Positions 36,640-45,409 of a DNA stretch of 64,000 nt are shown one piece after another. The notes beneath the pieces were generated by a model. That model had not been told where the DNA came from. It was given only the letters and a program-made list of their open reading frames with translations, and ran no database searches. Both the position numbers and the translations under genes were made by a program. The stretch spans positions 2,638,501-2,702,500 of the forward strand of contig NZ_AP017295.1 of the NCBI RefSeq assembly GCF_001548375.1, in the 5' to 3' direction. Position 1 is the stretch's first letter. Each line of letters opens with the position of its first letter. Source of the DNA: Nostoc sp. NIES-3756 (GTDB lineage Bacteria > Cyanobacteriota > Cyanobacteriia > Cyanobacteriales > Nostocaceae).

Positions 36640-37055
36640 TACCTTATTAGCTAAATAAAAGTATCTCAAGCTGGAGTTTTATATTCCAGCTTATTTGTGC
36701 TATTGTTGACAAAATTATTGCCAATAAAAATTACATAAATGACAGCCCAAATATTCAGGTTAATTCTACCTTTAGCTAGCAGAATAAACGTATATAACAC
36801 CCCAGAAAATACGTATCTTACAATACAATTCTTCTGAGCTAAATATGCAAAAATACTGAGAAAATTAAATAAAACAATATCACATTTTTTCTTTCATCAG
36901 TCTGGTAAATAGAATAGCAGCCAAAGAAAGTTGATAATAGTTATTACAATAGAAATATAATTCTTACATTTTTAATTAACTATTATTAATTTCTGCTTTA
37001 AAACCTCACATTTTTTAAAACTTACTTAAAAATTTGCCTTCTGACAAATACACCT
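36640..37055. other. Intergenic region before hrcA
   Basis: A 416-bp AT-rich spacer with one clear element, the hairpin at 36668-36692. No CIRCE operator (TTAGCACTC-N9-GAGTGCTAA) is seen upstream of hrcA, and no other gene. Confidence 0.6.
36668..36692 (+). terminator. Hairpin after the rhodanese gene
   Basis: AAGCTGGA (36668-36675) and TCCAGCTT (36685-36692) are perfectly complementary around a 9-nt loop. The T content after it is modest, so it is a probable terminator rather than a certain one. Confidence 0.6.
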
Positions 37056-38129
37056 ATGCAAGTTCAGTTGACTAATCGACAACAGCATATACTTTGGGCA
37101 ACGGTACGTCATTATATAGCTACGGCAGAGCCAGTGGGTTCAAAAGCTTTGGTCGAAGAGTTCGACCTGGGTGTTAGCTCTGCGACAATTCGCAACGTGA
37201 TGGGCGTACTGGAAAAATCTGGGTTATTGTACCAACCACACACATCAGCCGGACGAGTACCTTCTGACTCAGGTTATCGCATTTATGTTGACCAGCTAAT
37301 CACACCATCGGAAGTGTTAGCCAAAGAGGTAGAGTTAGCCCTACAACAGCGTCTCCAGTGGGAAGATTGGAGCTTAGAGATTCTGTTGCAAGGAGCCGCG
37401 CAGATTTTGGCTAGCTTGAGTGGGTGTATTAGCTTGATTACCATGCCGCAAACCAACACAGTCACAGTCCGACATCTGCAATTAATGCAGATAGAAGCTG
37501 GACGCATCATGCTGATTTTGGTGACGGATAATTATGAAACCCACTCTAAACTGATGGATATGCCTCCTGGTAGAAGCGAAAAACCCGATGCTGATGTAAC
37601 AGACCGTGAATTACAGATAGTTTCTAACTTCTTAAATAGCCATTTACGGGGGCGGAGTGTGCTAGAAATTAGCACCCTCGATTGGAGTCAGTTAGATCGG
37701 GAATTTCAACGCTATGGCGAGTTTCTCAAAACTTCTGTAGCCGAATTAGCTAACCGTACTGCTCCGCCTGCTGCAACGCAAATTATGGTGCGTGGTGTGG
37801 CGGAAGTTTTACGCCAACCGGAATTTTCTCAGCTACAGCAAGTGCAAACCATCATCCAACTCTTGGAAGAAGAACAAGAGCAACTGTGGCGGTTAATATT
37901 TGAAGAACCGGAGTTAGAAGATACCAATAAATCAAAGGTGACAGTTCGCATTGGTGCAGAAAACCCCCTAGAACCAATTCGCACCTGCTCTCTGATTTCC
38001 TCTACCTATCGCCGGGGAGCAGTACCCTTGGGTAGTGTGGGAGTTTTAGGCCCTACCCGCCTAGACTACGAAAATGCGATCACAGTTGTAGCGGCGGCGG
38101 CTGATTACCTGTCAGAAGCGTTCAGTTAA
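37056..38129 (+). CDS. hrcA: Heat-shock repressor HrcA
   Basis: A 357-residue HrcA. The N-terminal winged helix [16 protein letters not shown]...[18 protein letters not shown] is followed by [20 protein letters not shown], a highly conserved HrcA block. The C-terminal dimer and ligand domain ends in [17 protein letters not shown], the usual signature. It represses chaperonin genes by binding CIRCE and is itself stabilised by GroE. No chaperone gene or CIRCE lies in the window, so the targets are elsewhere. It is followed 12 bp later by a membrane-protein gene. Confidence 0.95.
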   Translation: MQVQLTNRQQHILWATVRHYIATAEPVGSKALVEEFDLGVSSATIRNVMGVLEKSGLLYQPHTSAGRVPSDSGYRIYVDQLITPSEVLAKEVELALQQRLQWEDWSLEILLQGAAQILASLSGCISLITMPQTNTVTVRHLQLMQIEAGRIMLILVTDNYETHSKLMDMPPGRSEKPDADVTDRELQIVSNFLNSHLRGRSVLEISTLDWSQLDREFQRYGEFLKTSVAELANRTAPPAATQIMVRGVAEVLRQPEFSQLQQVQTIIQLLEEEQEQLWRLIFEEPELEDTNKSKVTVRIGAENPLEPIRTCSLISSTYRRGAVPLGSVGVLGPTRLDYENAITVVAAAADYLSEAFS

Positions 38130-38141
38130 CTAGATGAAATC

Positions 38142-38813
38142 ATGGTCAGAAAAATTGCCTTTGGGGTGCTGTGGTTAGGGTTCTCATTTTATGCTTTTGT
38201 CCTGGCTCCTCCCAATCAACCAGATACATTCGAGCTAATCAAAGACTTGTCCACAGGACAATGGCAAGGTATTAACCCCCTAGTCATCACCTTATTTAAC
38301 CTCATGGGCATCTGGCCGATGATTTACAGCGCCGTCTTATTTATTGATGGGAGAGGGCAAAAACTCCCAGCTTGGTTATTTGCTGGCGCTTCCTTTGGTG
38401 TAGGTGCATTTGCACTGTTACCCTATTTAACTTTACGAAACGCCAATCCTCAATTTCCTGGTACAAAGAACGCCTTAATTAAACTACTAGATTCTCGCAT
38501 TACTGGTATTATTCTCGCCATAGGCACAACAATTTTAGTTGCCTACGGGTTACTAAAAGGAGATTGGAGCAATTTTATACAACAATGGCAAAGCGATCGC
38601 TTCATCCATGTCATGAGCCTAGACTTTTGCCTACTCTGTCTATTATTCCCAGCCTTATTAGGCGATGATATGGCGCGGCGCAGTTGGCAAACTGGTTTAT
38701 TTTGGTTATTCGCTTTAGTTCCCCTATTTGGCCCCTTAATTTACCTGTGCTTACGTCCACCATTACCAGAGGAAACTATAAAAGTAGTATCTAAACAACA
38801 AGTAGGGGTATAG
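38142..38813 (+). CDS. Multi-spanning membrane protein of unknown function
   Basis: A 223-residue protein with about six hydrophobic helices, a conserved PLVITLFNLMGIWPMIYSA block in the second helix pair and a loop LRNANPQFPGTKNALIKLLD. I do not recognise its function; similar proteins occur widely in cyanobacteria. It follows hrcA by only 12 bp in the same direction, so the two may be co-transcribed. Confidence 0.65.
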   Translation: MVRKIAFGVLWLGFSFYAFVLAPPNQPDTFELIKDLSTGQWQGINPLVITLFNLMGIWPMIYSAVLFIDGRGQKLPAWLFAGASFGVGAFALLPYLTLRNANPQFPGTKNALIKLLDSRITGIILAIGTTILVAYGLLKGDWSNFIQQWQSDRFIHVMSLDFCLLCLLFPALLGDDMARRSWQTGLFWLFALVPLFGPLIYLCLRPPLPEETIKVVSKQQVGV

Positions 38814-38819
38814 TTTTTA

Positions 38820-38905
38820 CCGGGCTACGCCCCGCTACACTAACACGCAAAGGCTCTCCGCGTACCTCCGAGCTAACCTCAGCGCCCCTCTGCGTTTAAA
38901 AATAC
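38820..38905. repeat. Dispersed repeat cluster
   Basis: A spacer composed of known-looking repeat pieces: GGGCTACGCCCCGCTACACT near 38822, then AACCTCAGCGCCCCTCTGCG at 38875, which matches 21 of 22 positions of the tandem 22-mer at 60072-60115. Confidence 0.6.
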
Positions 38906-38920
38906 TCTCCCCAAAAACTC

Positions 38921-39931
38921 ATGAAAACACCCAAAAAAGGTAAATCTCTACCCCCCAAACTAATCATTAGCTTGGGCAAATTTATCTGGACAACTATGTG
39001 GCAAATCATGATGTCCCAACTTGCTCCCCGCAGTAAATCAGGAGAATATATTCGTCCTAATAGTCAGTTTCGCAACTTCGTCAAAGCTGGGGAAGACAGC
39101 CCCTACCCACCAGCAGCCGGACGTTATACCCTATATGTTGGTTTGGGTTGTCCTTGGGCGCACCGTACCCTAGTTGTCCGTACCTTAAAAGGATTAGAAG
39201 ATGCAATTTCTGTGTCTGTTGTCTCCCCCTCAGCCACTACAGGCGGTTGGGTGTTCAACACTCCAGAGGAAGGCTGTCAAACACTGGCTGAACTATACGC
39301 TCTTGCCCAACCCGGATATACTGGACGTTCTACAGTGCCAGTATTGTGGGATAAACAAACTAAAACCATTGTGAATAACGAGAGTGCAGACATTATTGTC
39401 ATGCTGAACTCAGAATTTAACGAGTTTGCTTTAAATCCCTCGTTGAATCTTTATCCTGAAGAATTAAAAGAAAAAATAGATTGGTGGAACGAGAAGATAT
39501 ACACAAATGTTAATAACGGCGTATATCGTTGCGGTTTCGCCCAAACGCAAGAAGCATACAACAAAGCCTGTGATGAATTATTCACCACTTTAGATGAAAT
39601 TGACGCAACACTCGCTAATAGTCGCTACCTTTGTGGTGATAGCGTCACCTTAGCTGATGTACGTCTATTTACAACTTTATTCCGTTTCGATATTGTTTAC
39701 TACGGCTTATTTAAGTGTAATCGCCGTAGAATCCAAGACTATGAAAATTTAGGTGCTTATTTGCGCGACTTATATCAGCTAAATGGCGTTGCTAGTACCT
39801 GTGATTTAGACAGCATTAAGCAAGATTACTATGGCAATTTGTTTCCCTTAAATCCAAGTGGCATTATCCCCTCTGGGCCAGATATGGCTTATTTATTAAA
39901 AACGAGCGATCGCACAACATCAGCAAAATAA
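38921..39931 (+). CDS. Glutathionyl-hydroquinone reductase (Xi-class glutathione transferase)
   Basis: A 336-residue glutathione transferase-fold enzyme. The thioredoxin-like domain has the catalytic Cys in LGCPWAHRTLVVRTLKG. VPVLWDKQTKTIVNNESADI is the GSH-binding region, and the C-terminal helical domain carries the family block YLCGDSVTLADVRLFTTL. It reduces glutathionyl-hydroquinones or chloro-hydroquinones with glutathione (EcGS/YqjG, ECM4 type). The length fits the family. It ends 7 bp before the convergent small gene at 39939. Confidence 0.87.
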   Translation: MKTPKKGKSLPPKLIISLGKFIWTTMWQIMMSQLAPRSKSGEYIRPNSQFRNFVKAGEDSPYPPAAGRYTLYVGLGCPWAHRTLVVRTLKGLEDAISVSVVSPSATTGGWVFNTPEEGCQTLAELYALAQPGYTGRSTVPVLWDKQTKTIVNNESADIIVMLNSEFNEFALNPSLNLYPEELKEKIDWWNEKIYTNVNNGVYRCGFAQTQEAYNKACDELFTTLDEIDATLANSRYLCGDSVTLADVRLFTTLFRFDIVYYGLFKCNRRRIQDYENLGAYLRDLYQLNGVASTCDLDSIKQDYYGNLFPLNPSGIIPSGPDMAYLLKTSDRTTSAK

Positions 39932-39938
39932 AATAAAC

Positions 39939-40169
39939 TTACCCCGCACTCAAATTAGCAGTTGTGATTTGGTGGTCTACAACTATTGATTCTGCAAAAG
40001 GGTCGTTAGACTGAGGAGTGGGAACATCAACATTCTCATCATCATGAACAGAATCATTCAAGTCATCATTATTGCCTAAGTTAGCTTCCTTTTGCCGAGA
40101 TTCCATAACGCTTGGATCAGCAGATTCATGAACCGCTAAATTAATCAAATCTTTTGGATCTTGAGCCAC
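39939..40169 (-). CDS. Small acidic hypothetical protein
   Basis: A 76-residue protein starting at a GTG (40169) that follows AGAGAGGG; a TTG six codons upstream has no ribosome-binding site. It is rich in Asp, Asn and Glu (NNDDLNDSVHDDENVDVP) and has no hydrophobic segment, so it looks soluble and partly disordered. The function is unknown. It lies next to the other small acidic protein at 40456 and to the DUF2382 genes, which suggests a shared stress context. Confidence 0.45.
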   Translation of the reverse strand: MAQDPKDLINLAVHESADPSVMESRQKEANLGNNDDLNDSVHDDENVDVPTPQSNDPFAESIVVDHQITTANLSAG

Positions 40170-40455
40170 AATTCCCTCTCTGTGCAAACTATATATTCAA
40201 TTGCTCTTAATTATGATTAATGTTAGACAAATAATACTTCTAACAATTGATATACTCATTTGATATATTCATTGCTAAAAATATTTGTTGCTATCCTCTC
40301 AATAATAATTAGCAAAAGTAATAACTTATTTTTTAAACTGTATACCTAAAGACTAGCTTATTAAATTAATTATACGAGCCTTATGATAGGTATTATCTAA
40401 CAGTAAAAGTATCTAAACTAGGTGTAATCAAATAGCCATAAAGAGGTGAAATATT

Positions 40456-40659
40456 ATGCCCGGTGGACATGCTAGTCATAAAGGAACTGGTGCTAAACCT
40501 AATATTAATTCCAATGGAGTAATCGGTGAAGCTGCTGATCAATCTTTAGAACCAGAGGATCTGTTACCTGAAGAATTGACGACAACAGAAACTCTCAGAA
40601 CTGATGAATATGTCGATTTTCCTCCAGCTACTCAACGTCCAGATAAGAAAGCCGAATAA
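40456..40659 (+). CDS. Small acidic hypothetical protein
   Basis: A 67-residue protein preceded by AGAGGTGA, a good ribosome-binding site. The composition is Gly/Asn-rich at first (MPGGHASHKGTGAKPN) and then acidic (DQSLEPEDLLPEEL), without hydrophobic helices. It is probably disordered and of unknown role. Its 3' end runs into a perfect inverted repeat shared with the convergent DUF2382 gene. Confidence 0.55.
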   Translation: MPGGHASHKGTGAKPNINSNGVIGEAADQSLEPEDLLPEELTTTETLRTDEYVDFPPATQRPDKKAE

Positions 40660-40669
40660 TTCGTAATGC

Positions 40670-40703
40670 GTAATTCGTAATTAATAAAGTAATTACGAAT
40701 TAC
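40670..40703. terminator. Bidirectional hairpin built from the ATTCGTAATTCGTAAT repeat
   Basis: GTAATTCGTAATT (40670-40682) is the exact reverse complement of AATTACGAATTAC (40691-40703), with an 8-nt loop, between the convergent genes ending at 40659 and 40708. A related GTAATTCGTAATT tract lies at 34019-34031. Confidence 0.7.
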
Positions 40704-40707
40704 ATCT

Positions 40708-41235
40708 TTATTGTTTGGGTATTTGACCTTGGGAACAACGCTCAAACCACTCTTGGTATTTTTTGCGGTGTTCTTCATCTACGACTGAGATAGTAACTTG
40801 TACCTGCTGACAACCTTGGTTGCGTTCTAGAGCGATCGCATTCAATAATAAACTAGCGATTTTAGCAGAATCAAAGCTACCATTCACAGTTAAACCACCA
40901 TTTAAATTAGCTAATTGGTGGCTACCATTTTGAGTTAATTCAATTCCAGCAATTTCCCCTTGACTTAAATTAATCTCTGCAAGTTGTCTGTGTTCTGGGC
41001 TTACTTGTTCTACAATCAGCTTTTCTCGCCGCACTGGAACTTGCACCATTTCGGTTTCGATGACTTTACGGACAACTACTTCACCAATTTTTTGCCTAAT
41101 GTTGTCAACTACTAGCCTTTCTTCTAATAAAAGAAAATTCTTATCTATCTCAACTATTTGGTTATGATTTGGCTCAGGTGTATTATCAGATAACTGCTGA
41201 TCAATTGGTGTTTGTGCGGCTGAATAGTCAGACAT
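40708..41235 (-). CDS. DUF2382 domain protein (no PRC barrel)
   Basis: A 175-residue protein. After a 30-residue disordered start, LLEERLVVDNIRQKIGEVVV and IETEMVQVPVRREKLIVEQV match the DUF2382 repeat seen in the two larger neighbours. The PRC-barrel and the second half of the domain are missing or diverged, and the C-terminus (about 95-175) is different. It is probably a paralogue that has lost the barrel. Function unknown. Confidence 0.7.
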   Translation of the reverse strand: MSDYSAAQTPIDQQLSDNTPEPNHNQIVEIDKNFLLLEERLVVDNIRQKIGEVVVRKVIETEMVQVPVRREKLIVEQVSPEHRQLAEINLSQGEIAGIELTQNGSHQLANLNGGLTVNGSFDSAKIASLLLNAIALERNQGCQQVQVTISVVDEEHRKKYQEWFERCSQGQIPKQ

Positions 41236-41370
41236 ATAATTTACGTTCTAAACTTATATCTAGAGTTATTACAAATACAGGTAAAGCTGTTATTGATGAT
41301 AATAAGCCTTACCTGTACTGGATTAAATTGAGTTATTAGCTTATTAACCAATAACTCGATGAATGAACAA

Positions 41371-42309
41371 TTAGCGTTCTTCGATAGGAAGACCAGGAGC
41401 GTTTACATCTAACTCTTCACGACGAATTTGTTCTTGAGCTTCTACTGTTTCATGCTCAACAACTTTTTGCACTCTGACTTCTTCACGTACAAACGCTTCT
41501 TTGCGAATGTCAGCAGTCTCTTCATGAAGTTCTACACGAGCAACTTCACCTTCACGGAAAGTAGCTGTACCAGGAGCAACAGCAGCATCGTCTGGTGTCA
41601 CCCGTTCAATTACAACACGTTCTCTTTCCACAGGTACTGAAACTCGTGCAGTCTCTGTTTCAATGTGCTTACCAACAGCTACTTCACCAGTTTTTTGACG
41701 ACGTTTGTTAGCAATTAACCGTTCTTCATACAGTCTCAAAGTTTGATGATCCTGCTCATTGAGTCCAAACAAAGAAGGTTCGTGATCGTATTTGTAGGTG
41801 TCAGGGGTGTAAGTAGGAGTTGCAGGTACAGCAGGTCTGGCTGTTTGATAGCTAGTATCTAGTGATGCGGAAGTTTCTAGAGGTGTTGATGCTTCCAGAG
41901 GTGTGGAAGTATTCAAAGTTGAGGATCTGTCTAAAGTTGTATTGGTGTTACCAGAATTACGATATACTCCACGTACCCGTTCTTCGTAGTCGTAATCAAC
42001 AGCTAAACGGTCGTTAAACTCAGGTAAATTTTCAGCTTGGTCTCTGGTCATACCAATTGCATAAACACGACCTGCACCATAATCGATGCGAGAACGACCA
42101 ACTGGTAATAAAACTTTTTTACCAAAAATCCAAAAACCTAAGTCAACAATCAAATAGCGGAAATGACCTTCATCATCCACTAAAACATCATTGACAGTAC
42201 CAATTTTTTCATCACTTCTTTCTGTATAAACACCAAGACCCTTAATATCATTACCTTGAAATGAATCTTGATAATTAGGGTCAAAATCGGCTAATTTGTA
42301 AAGTACCAT
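41371..42309 (-). CDS. PRC-barrel plus DUF2382 protein
   Basis: A 312-residue soluble protein. A PRC-barrel (about 18-95: GNDIKGLGVYTERSDEKIG, VDDEGHFRYLIVDLG) is followed by a Thr/Ser-rich linker with SLDTSYQ-like repeats. DUF2382 then follows from about 190 (LRLYEERLIANKRRQKTGE, EVARVELHEETADIRKEAF). Such proteins are common in desiccation- and stress-tolerant bacteria and are thought to bind membranes or polyanions; the role is not proven. It is about 60 percent similar to the 42541 product and not in the same operon by spacing (231 bp). Confidence 0.85.
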   Translation of the reverse strand: MVLYKLADFDPNYQDSFQGNDIKGLGVYTERSDEKIGTVNDVLVDDEGHFRYLIVDLGFWIFGKKVLLPVGRSRIDYGAGRVYAIGMTRDQAENLPEFNDRLAVDYDYEERVRGVYRNSGNTNTTLDRSSTLNTSTPLEASTPLETSASLDTSYQTARPAVPATPTYTPDTYKYDHEPSLFGLNEQDHQTLRLYEERLIANKRRQKTGEVAVGKHIETETARVSVPVERERVVIERVTPDDAAVAPGTATFREGEVARVELHEETADIRKEAFVREEVRVQKVVEHETVEAQEQIRREELDVNAPGLPIEER

Positions 42310-42540
42310 GTGATTTCACCTCAAATATATAAAACATCTCTTAATAACCAATCTAGGAATTTATAACTAAAATTACCTCTTTCTATCGAGTGAAATGATT
42401 TTAAAATCAAAAATCAAAAGTAAGAGACAATTTTAATAGCATTAATAAATAATTTTTAATAGCAAAGGTACAAATAGAAAATATTTTTCCATTTGCACCT
42501 ATATTTATTATTCAAAAAATCAGTATTATTAAACTACTTA

Positions 42541-43386
42541 TCAGACATTTCCATGTTTTTCGAGATTAGTTTCATTCACAAGTAAATTGCCTTCAGTATC
42601 GATATCTAATTCTTCGCGGCGAATTACCTCTTGCGCCTCAACTGTATCATTCTCGATGATTTTTCTCACTCGAACTTCTTCACGTACAAAAGCTTCCTTA
42701 CGGATCTCAGGAGTTTCTTCGTAAAGTTCTATACGCGCAACTTCCCCTTGTTGAAAATGCACTTCACTTGAATCTACTACTGCATCTGTTGATGTGGGTG
42801 AGCTTCTTTCAATTACCACTCGTTCCCGTTGAATAGGTACTTCTACCCGTGCAGTTTCTGTTTCAATGTGTTTACCAACTGCTACTTCTCCAGTTTTCAC
42901 ACGTTGTTTATTTGCAATTAATCTTTCTTCGTAGAGCTTGAAGGTTTGATGATATTGATCATTCAAATCATATAAAGCAGGCTCTTGTTGATAATTGTAT
43001 GTTTGACGGTCATAAGTTAAATTGCTAGTTTGTGGGCGAAATACACCGCGTACTCTCTCTTCGTAATCAGCATCAACTGCTATGTTGTCATGATATTCAG
43101 GTAAGTGTGCTACCTGTTCTTTGCTCAGTCCGTCAACATAAACACGTCTTGCAGGATAATCGATATGAGATAAACCAATTGGTAGTAATATTTTCTTGCT
43201 AATAGAATCTTCTAAATTGGTGTCAATTACTAAATAACGAAAACGTCCTTCATTATCAACTAATACATCAGAAATTCCACCAACTCTGACACCACTTTGG
43301 GTATAGAGTTCTAAAGCTTTAACATCATCGCCGCCAAAAGTTTCCCGATAGTTAGGGTCAAATTCCTCAAGTTTATAAAGAGGCAT
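42541..43386 (-). CDS. PRC-barrel plus DUF2382 protein (paralogue)
   Basis: A 281-residue protein with the same order of domains as the gene at 41371: PRC-barrel at about 18-95 (FGGDDVKALELYTQSGVRVG, DNEGRFRYLVIDTN) and DUF2382 at about 160-270 (LYEERLIANKQRVKTGEVAV, KEAFVREEVRVRKIIENDTV). The linker is shorter. A local duplication is the likely origin of the set of three. Promoter side: 331 bp with heptamer repeats. Confidence 0.85.
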   Translation of the reverse strand: MPLYKLEEFDPNYRETFGGDDVKALELYTQSGVRVGGISDVLVDNEGRFRYLVIDTNLEDSISKKILLPIGLSHIDYPARRVYVDGLSKEQVAHLPEYHDNIAVDADYEERVRGVFRPQTSNLTYDRQTYNYQQEPALYDLNDQYHQTFKLYEERLIANKQRVKTGEVAVGKHIETETARVEVPIQRERVVIERSSPTSTDAVVDSSEVHFQQGEVARIELYEETPEIRKEAFVREEVRVRKIIENDTVEAQEVIRREELDIDTEGNLLVNETNLEKHGNV

Positions 43387-43717
43387 ACACAGTTACCAAT
43401 TTCGTAAATAAAATAATCTAACTCTCACATTAGAAAGGTTTTGTCTGCTTTCCCTCTGGCTGACGACTGAAGTGATATAGAGTCAGATGAGAGATTTTAT
43501 TTACTATTGGTCATTGGTCATTAGTCATTAGTCATTAGTCCACAGTCAAAAAGCCTACTTTTCCCCTTTCCCCTTTTCCCTTTCTCCCTCATCTTCCCCT
43601 ACTCCCTCATCTTCCTAATCTCCCCCCACTTATCACCACGAGATTTAATCTTCGCCGACCCCCCACCTGTGGCACAATGAAAAACTGTAATAAGAAAAGT
43701 ATTGTTAAGGTAATTTA
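43387..43717. other. Divergent spacer before chlI
   Basis: 331 bp between a minus-strand DUF2382 gene and chlI. It holds a heptamer array (43506-43547) and CT-rich DNA (43560-43625: CCCTCATCTTCCCC-type repeats). No gene. Confidence 0.65.
43506..43547. repeat. STRR heptamer array
   Basis: Tandem heptamers of the ATTGGTC/ATTAGTC/CACAGTC kind. Same family as 36085-36148. Confidence 0.8.
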
Positions 43718-44842
43718 GTGACTCCAACAGCTCAATCCACGGCAAGTGCGCGTCGCGTGGTATTCCCATTTACGGCAATTGTGGGCCAGGAAGAAATGAA
43801 ACTGGCGCTGCTGTTGAACGTGATTGATCCCAAGATCGGTGGTGTAATGATTATGGGCGATCGCGGCACAGGTAAATCCACAACAATTCGGGCCTTGGCT
43901 GACCTATTGCCAGAAATCCCTGTGGTTGCCAATGATCCCTTCAACAGTGACCCCAGCGACCCCGAATTGATGAGCGATGAAGTCCGCCAAAAGGCAGCCG
44001 CAGGGGCAGAAATTCCCATTGAATTGAAGAAAGTCCAAATGGTGGACTTACCCTTGGGTGCTACAGAAGACCGGGTATGCGGGACAATCGACATCGAGAA
44101 AGCTTTATCTGAAGGTGTCAAAGCCTTTGAACCAGGACTGCTGGCTAAAGCTAACCGGGGTATTCTCTACGTCGATGAAGTCAACCTCCTAGATGACCAC
44201 CTCGTAGACGTACTACTCGACTCAGCCGCCAGTGGCTGGAACACTGTAGAACGGGAAGGTATTTCTATCCGTCACCCAGCTCGTTTTGTTCTCGTCGGCT
44301 CAGGAAACCCAGAGGAAGGTGAATTACGTCCCCAATTGCTTGACCGTTTCGGAATGCACGCCGAAATCCACACTGTGAAAGAACCAGCATTGCGGGTGCA
44401 AATTGTAGAACAGAGGTCAGAATTTGATCAAAATCCACCTTCTTTCCTAGAAAAGTATAAAACCGAACAAGAGTCACTACAGCAGAAAATTGTCAACGCC
44501 CAAAAGCTATTACCAGAAGTAAAGCTGGACTATGACTTGCGGGTCAAAATTTCTGAGGTTTGTTCAGAGTTAGATGTAGACGGTTTACGTGGTGATATTG
44601 TCACCAACCGCGCCGCCAAAGCCCTAACAGGATTTGAAGGACGCACTGAAGTTACAGTTGACGATATCCGTCGGGTAATTACCCTATGTCTGCGTCACCG
44701 CCTGCGGAAAGACCCCCTAGAGTCAATTGATTCCGGTTACAAAGTAGAAAAAGTCTTCGCTCGCGTCTTTGGTGTAGAAATATCCGAAGATGATTCTTCA
44801 CAAAGAAACGGTGCAGGTCAAGTTAAGACGGGTGTCCGGTAA
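43718..44842 (+). CDS. chlI: Magnesium chelatase subunit I
   Basis: A 374-residue AAA+ ATPase. It inserts Mg into protoporphyrin IX with ChlD and ChlH, the first committed step to chlorophyll. Walker A is GDRGTGKST (about 48-56), and Walker B lies in [17 protein letters not shown]. The sensor 1 region is [19 protein letters not shown] and the C-terminal lid contains [20 protein letters not shown]. The start is GTG at 43718, preceded by TTAAGGTAATTTA. The gene stands alone. Confidence 0.95.
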   Translation: MTPTAQSTASARRVVFPFTAIVGQEEMKLALLLNVIDPKIGGVMIMGDRGTGKSTTIRALADLLPEIPVVANDPFNSDPSDPELMSDEVRQKAAAGAEIPIELKKVQMVDLPLGATEDRVCGTIDIEKALSEGVKAFEPGLLAKANRGILYVDEVNLLDDHLVDVLLDSAASGWNTVEREGISIRHPARFVLVGSGNPEEGELRPQLLDRFGMHAEIHTVKEPALRVQIVEQRSEFDQNPPSFLEKYKTEQESLQQKIVNAQKLLPEVKLDYDLRVKISEVCSELDVDGLRGDIVTNRAAKALTGFEGRTEVTVDDIRRVITLCLRHRLRKDPLESIDSGYKVEKVFARVFGVEISEDDSSQRNGAGQVKTGVR

Positions 44843-44890
44843 TTCCCATCAGTGAACAGTATTAATTAATAACTGTTCACTGAGATATTC

Positions 44891-44990
44891 AGGTGACAGG
44901 TGACAGTTGTCAATAGTCCATAGTCAACAGTCAATAGTCAAAATTCAGCACGCGCTAAACGCGCCGCTACCGTGCTTCAGCACTCAAAAC
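44891..44990. repeat. STRR and dispersed repeats after chlI
   Basis: Heptamers at 44891-44940 (AGGTGAC, AATAGTC, CATAGTC, AACAGTC types) followed at 44946 by CAGCACGCGCTAAACGCGCC, a repeat whose relative occurs at 50214 (CAGCACGGGCTGAACGCCCC). Confidence 0.65.
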
Positions 44991-45003
44991 TCAACACTGA
45001 ATT

Positions 45004-45303
45004 ATGAGATATTGGAACTCTTGGTTAAATAGCTTGGTTTTAGCTAGCCAATATAACCCACCTCGGTTTGTAGAATTAGTGATGCTGATGCTAGCGATCG
45101 CGATGTTAGCCATTGCGACGATTTTACCAGCAGACAAACCATACATGGTGCTGGGTTTGAGTTTTGTTGTTGGTGCATCAATTTCTATTTTAGTGCGAGA
45201 AGCGATCGCTCCCTCTCCCGAACAAAAAGTTGCCCGACTCACAGCCTTACTTGCACTCTTCATCAGCCTGTACGGTTTCGCTGACATCCTCATAACTCTT
45301 TAA
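45004..45303 (+). CDS. Small membrane protein of unknown function
   Basis: A 99-residue protein with three hydrophobic segments (about 23-40, 46-62 and 78-97). The frame holds two HIP1 octamers and is unbroken, while an antisense frame at 44991-45293 is only its shadow. Located between chlI and a minus-strand nucleotidyltransferase gene, whose 3' end comes within 100 bp. No function can be assigned. Confidence 0.55.
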   Translation: MRYWNSWLNSLVLASQYNPPRFVELVMLMLAIAMLAIATILPADKPYMVLGLSFVVGASISILVREAIAPSPEQKVARLTALLALFISLYGFADILITL

Positions 45304-45409
45304 TTAGTCAAAAGTTCATAGTCAATAGTCCACAGTCCATACTGACCTTCAACTTTATTTTCTACTAATGACTAATGACCAGTGACCAATGACTAATAAC
45401 TAATGACTA
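45303..45409. repeat. Two STRR heptamer arrays reaching into the nucleotidyltransferase gene end
   Basis: Arrays at 45303-45340 (CATAGTC, AATAGTC, CACAGTC) and, in the opposite orientation, 45364-45409 (ACTAATG, ACCAGTG and so on). The second array overlaps the last codons and stop of the minus-strand gene ending at 45400. Confidence 0.8.

Noticed and set aside
43732..44121. A 129-codon frame antisense to chlI
   Set aside because: chlI is certain on the other strand, and the antisense product shows no domain.
44991..45293. A 100-codon minus-strand frame overlapping the small membrane gene
   Set aside because: The plus frame encodes regular membrane helices; the minus frame is irregular.
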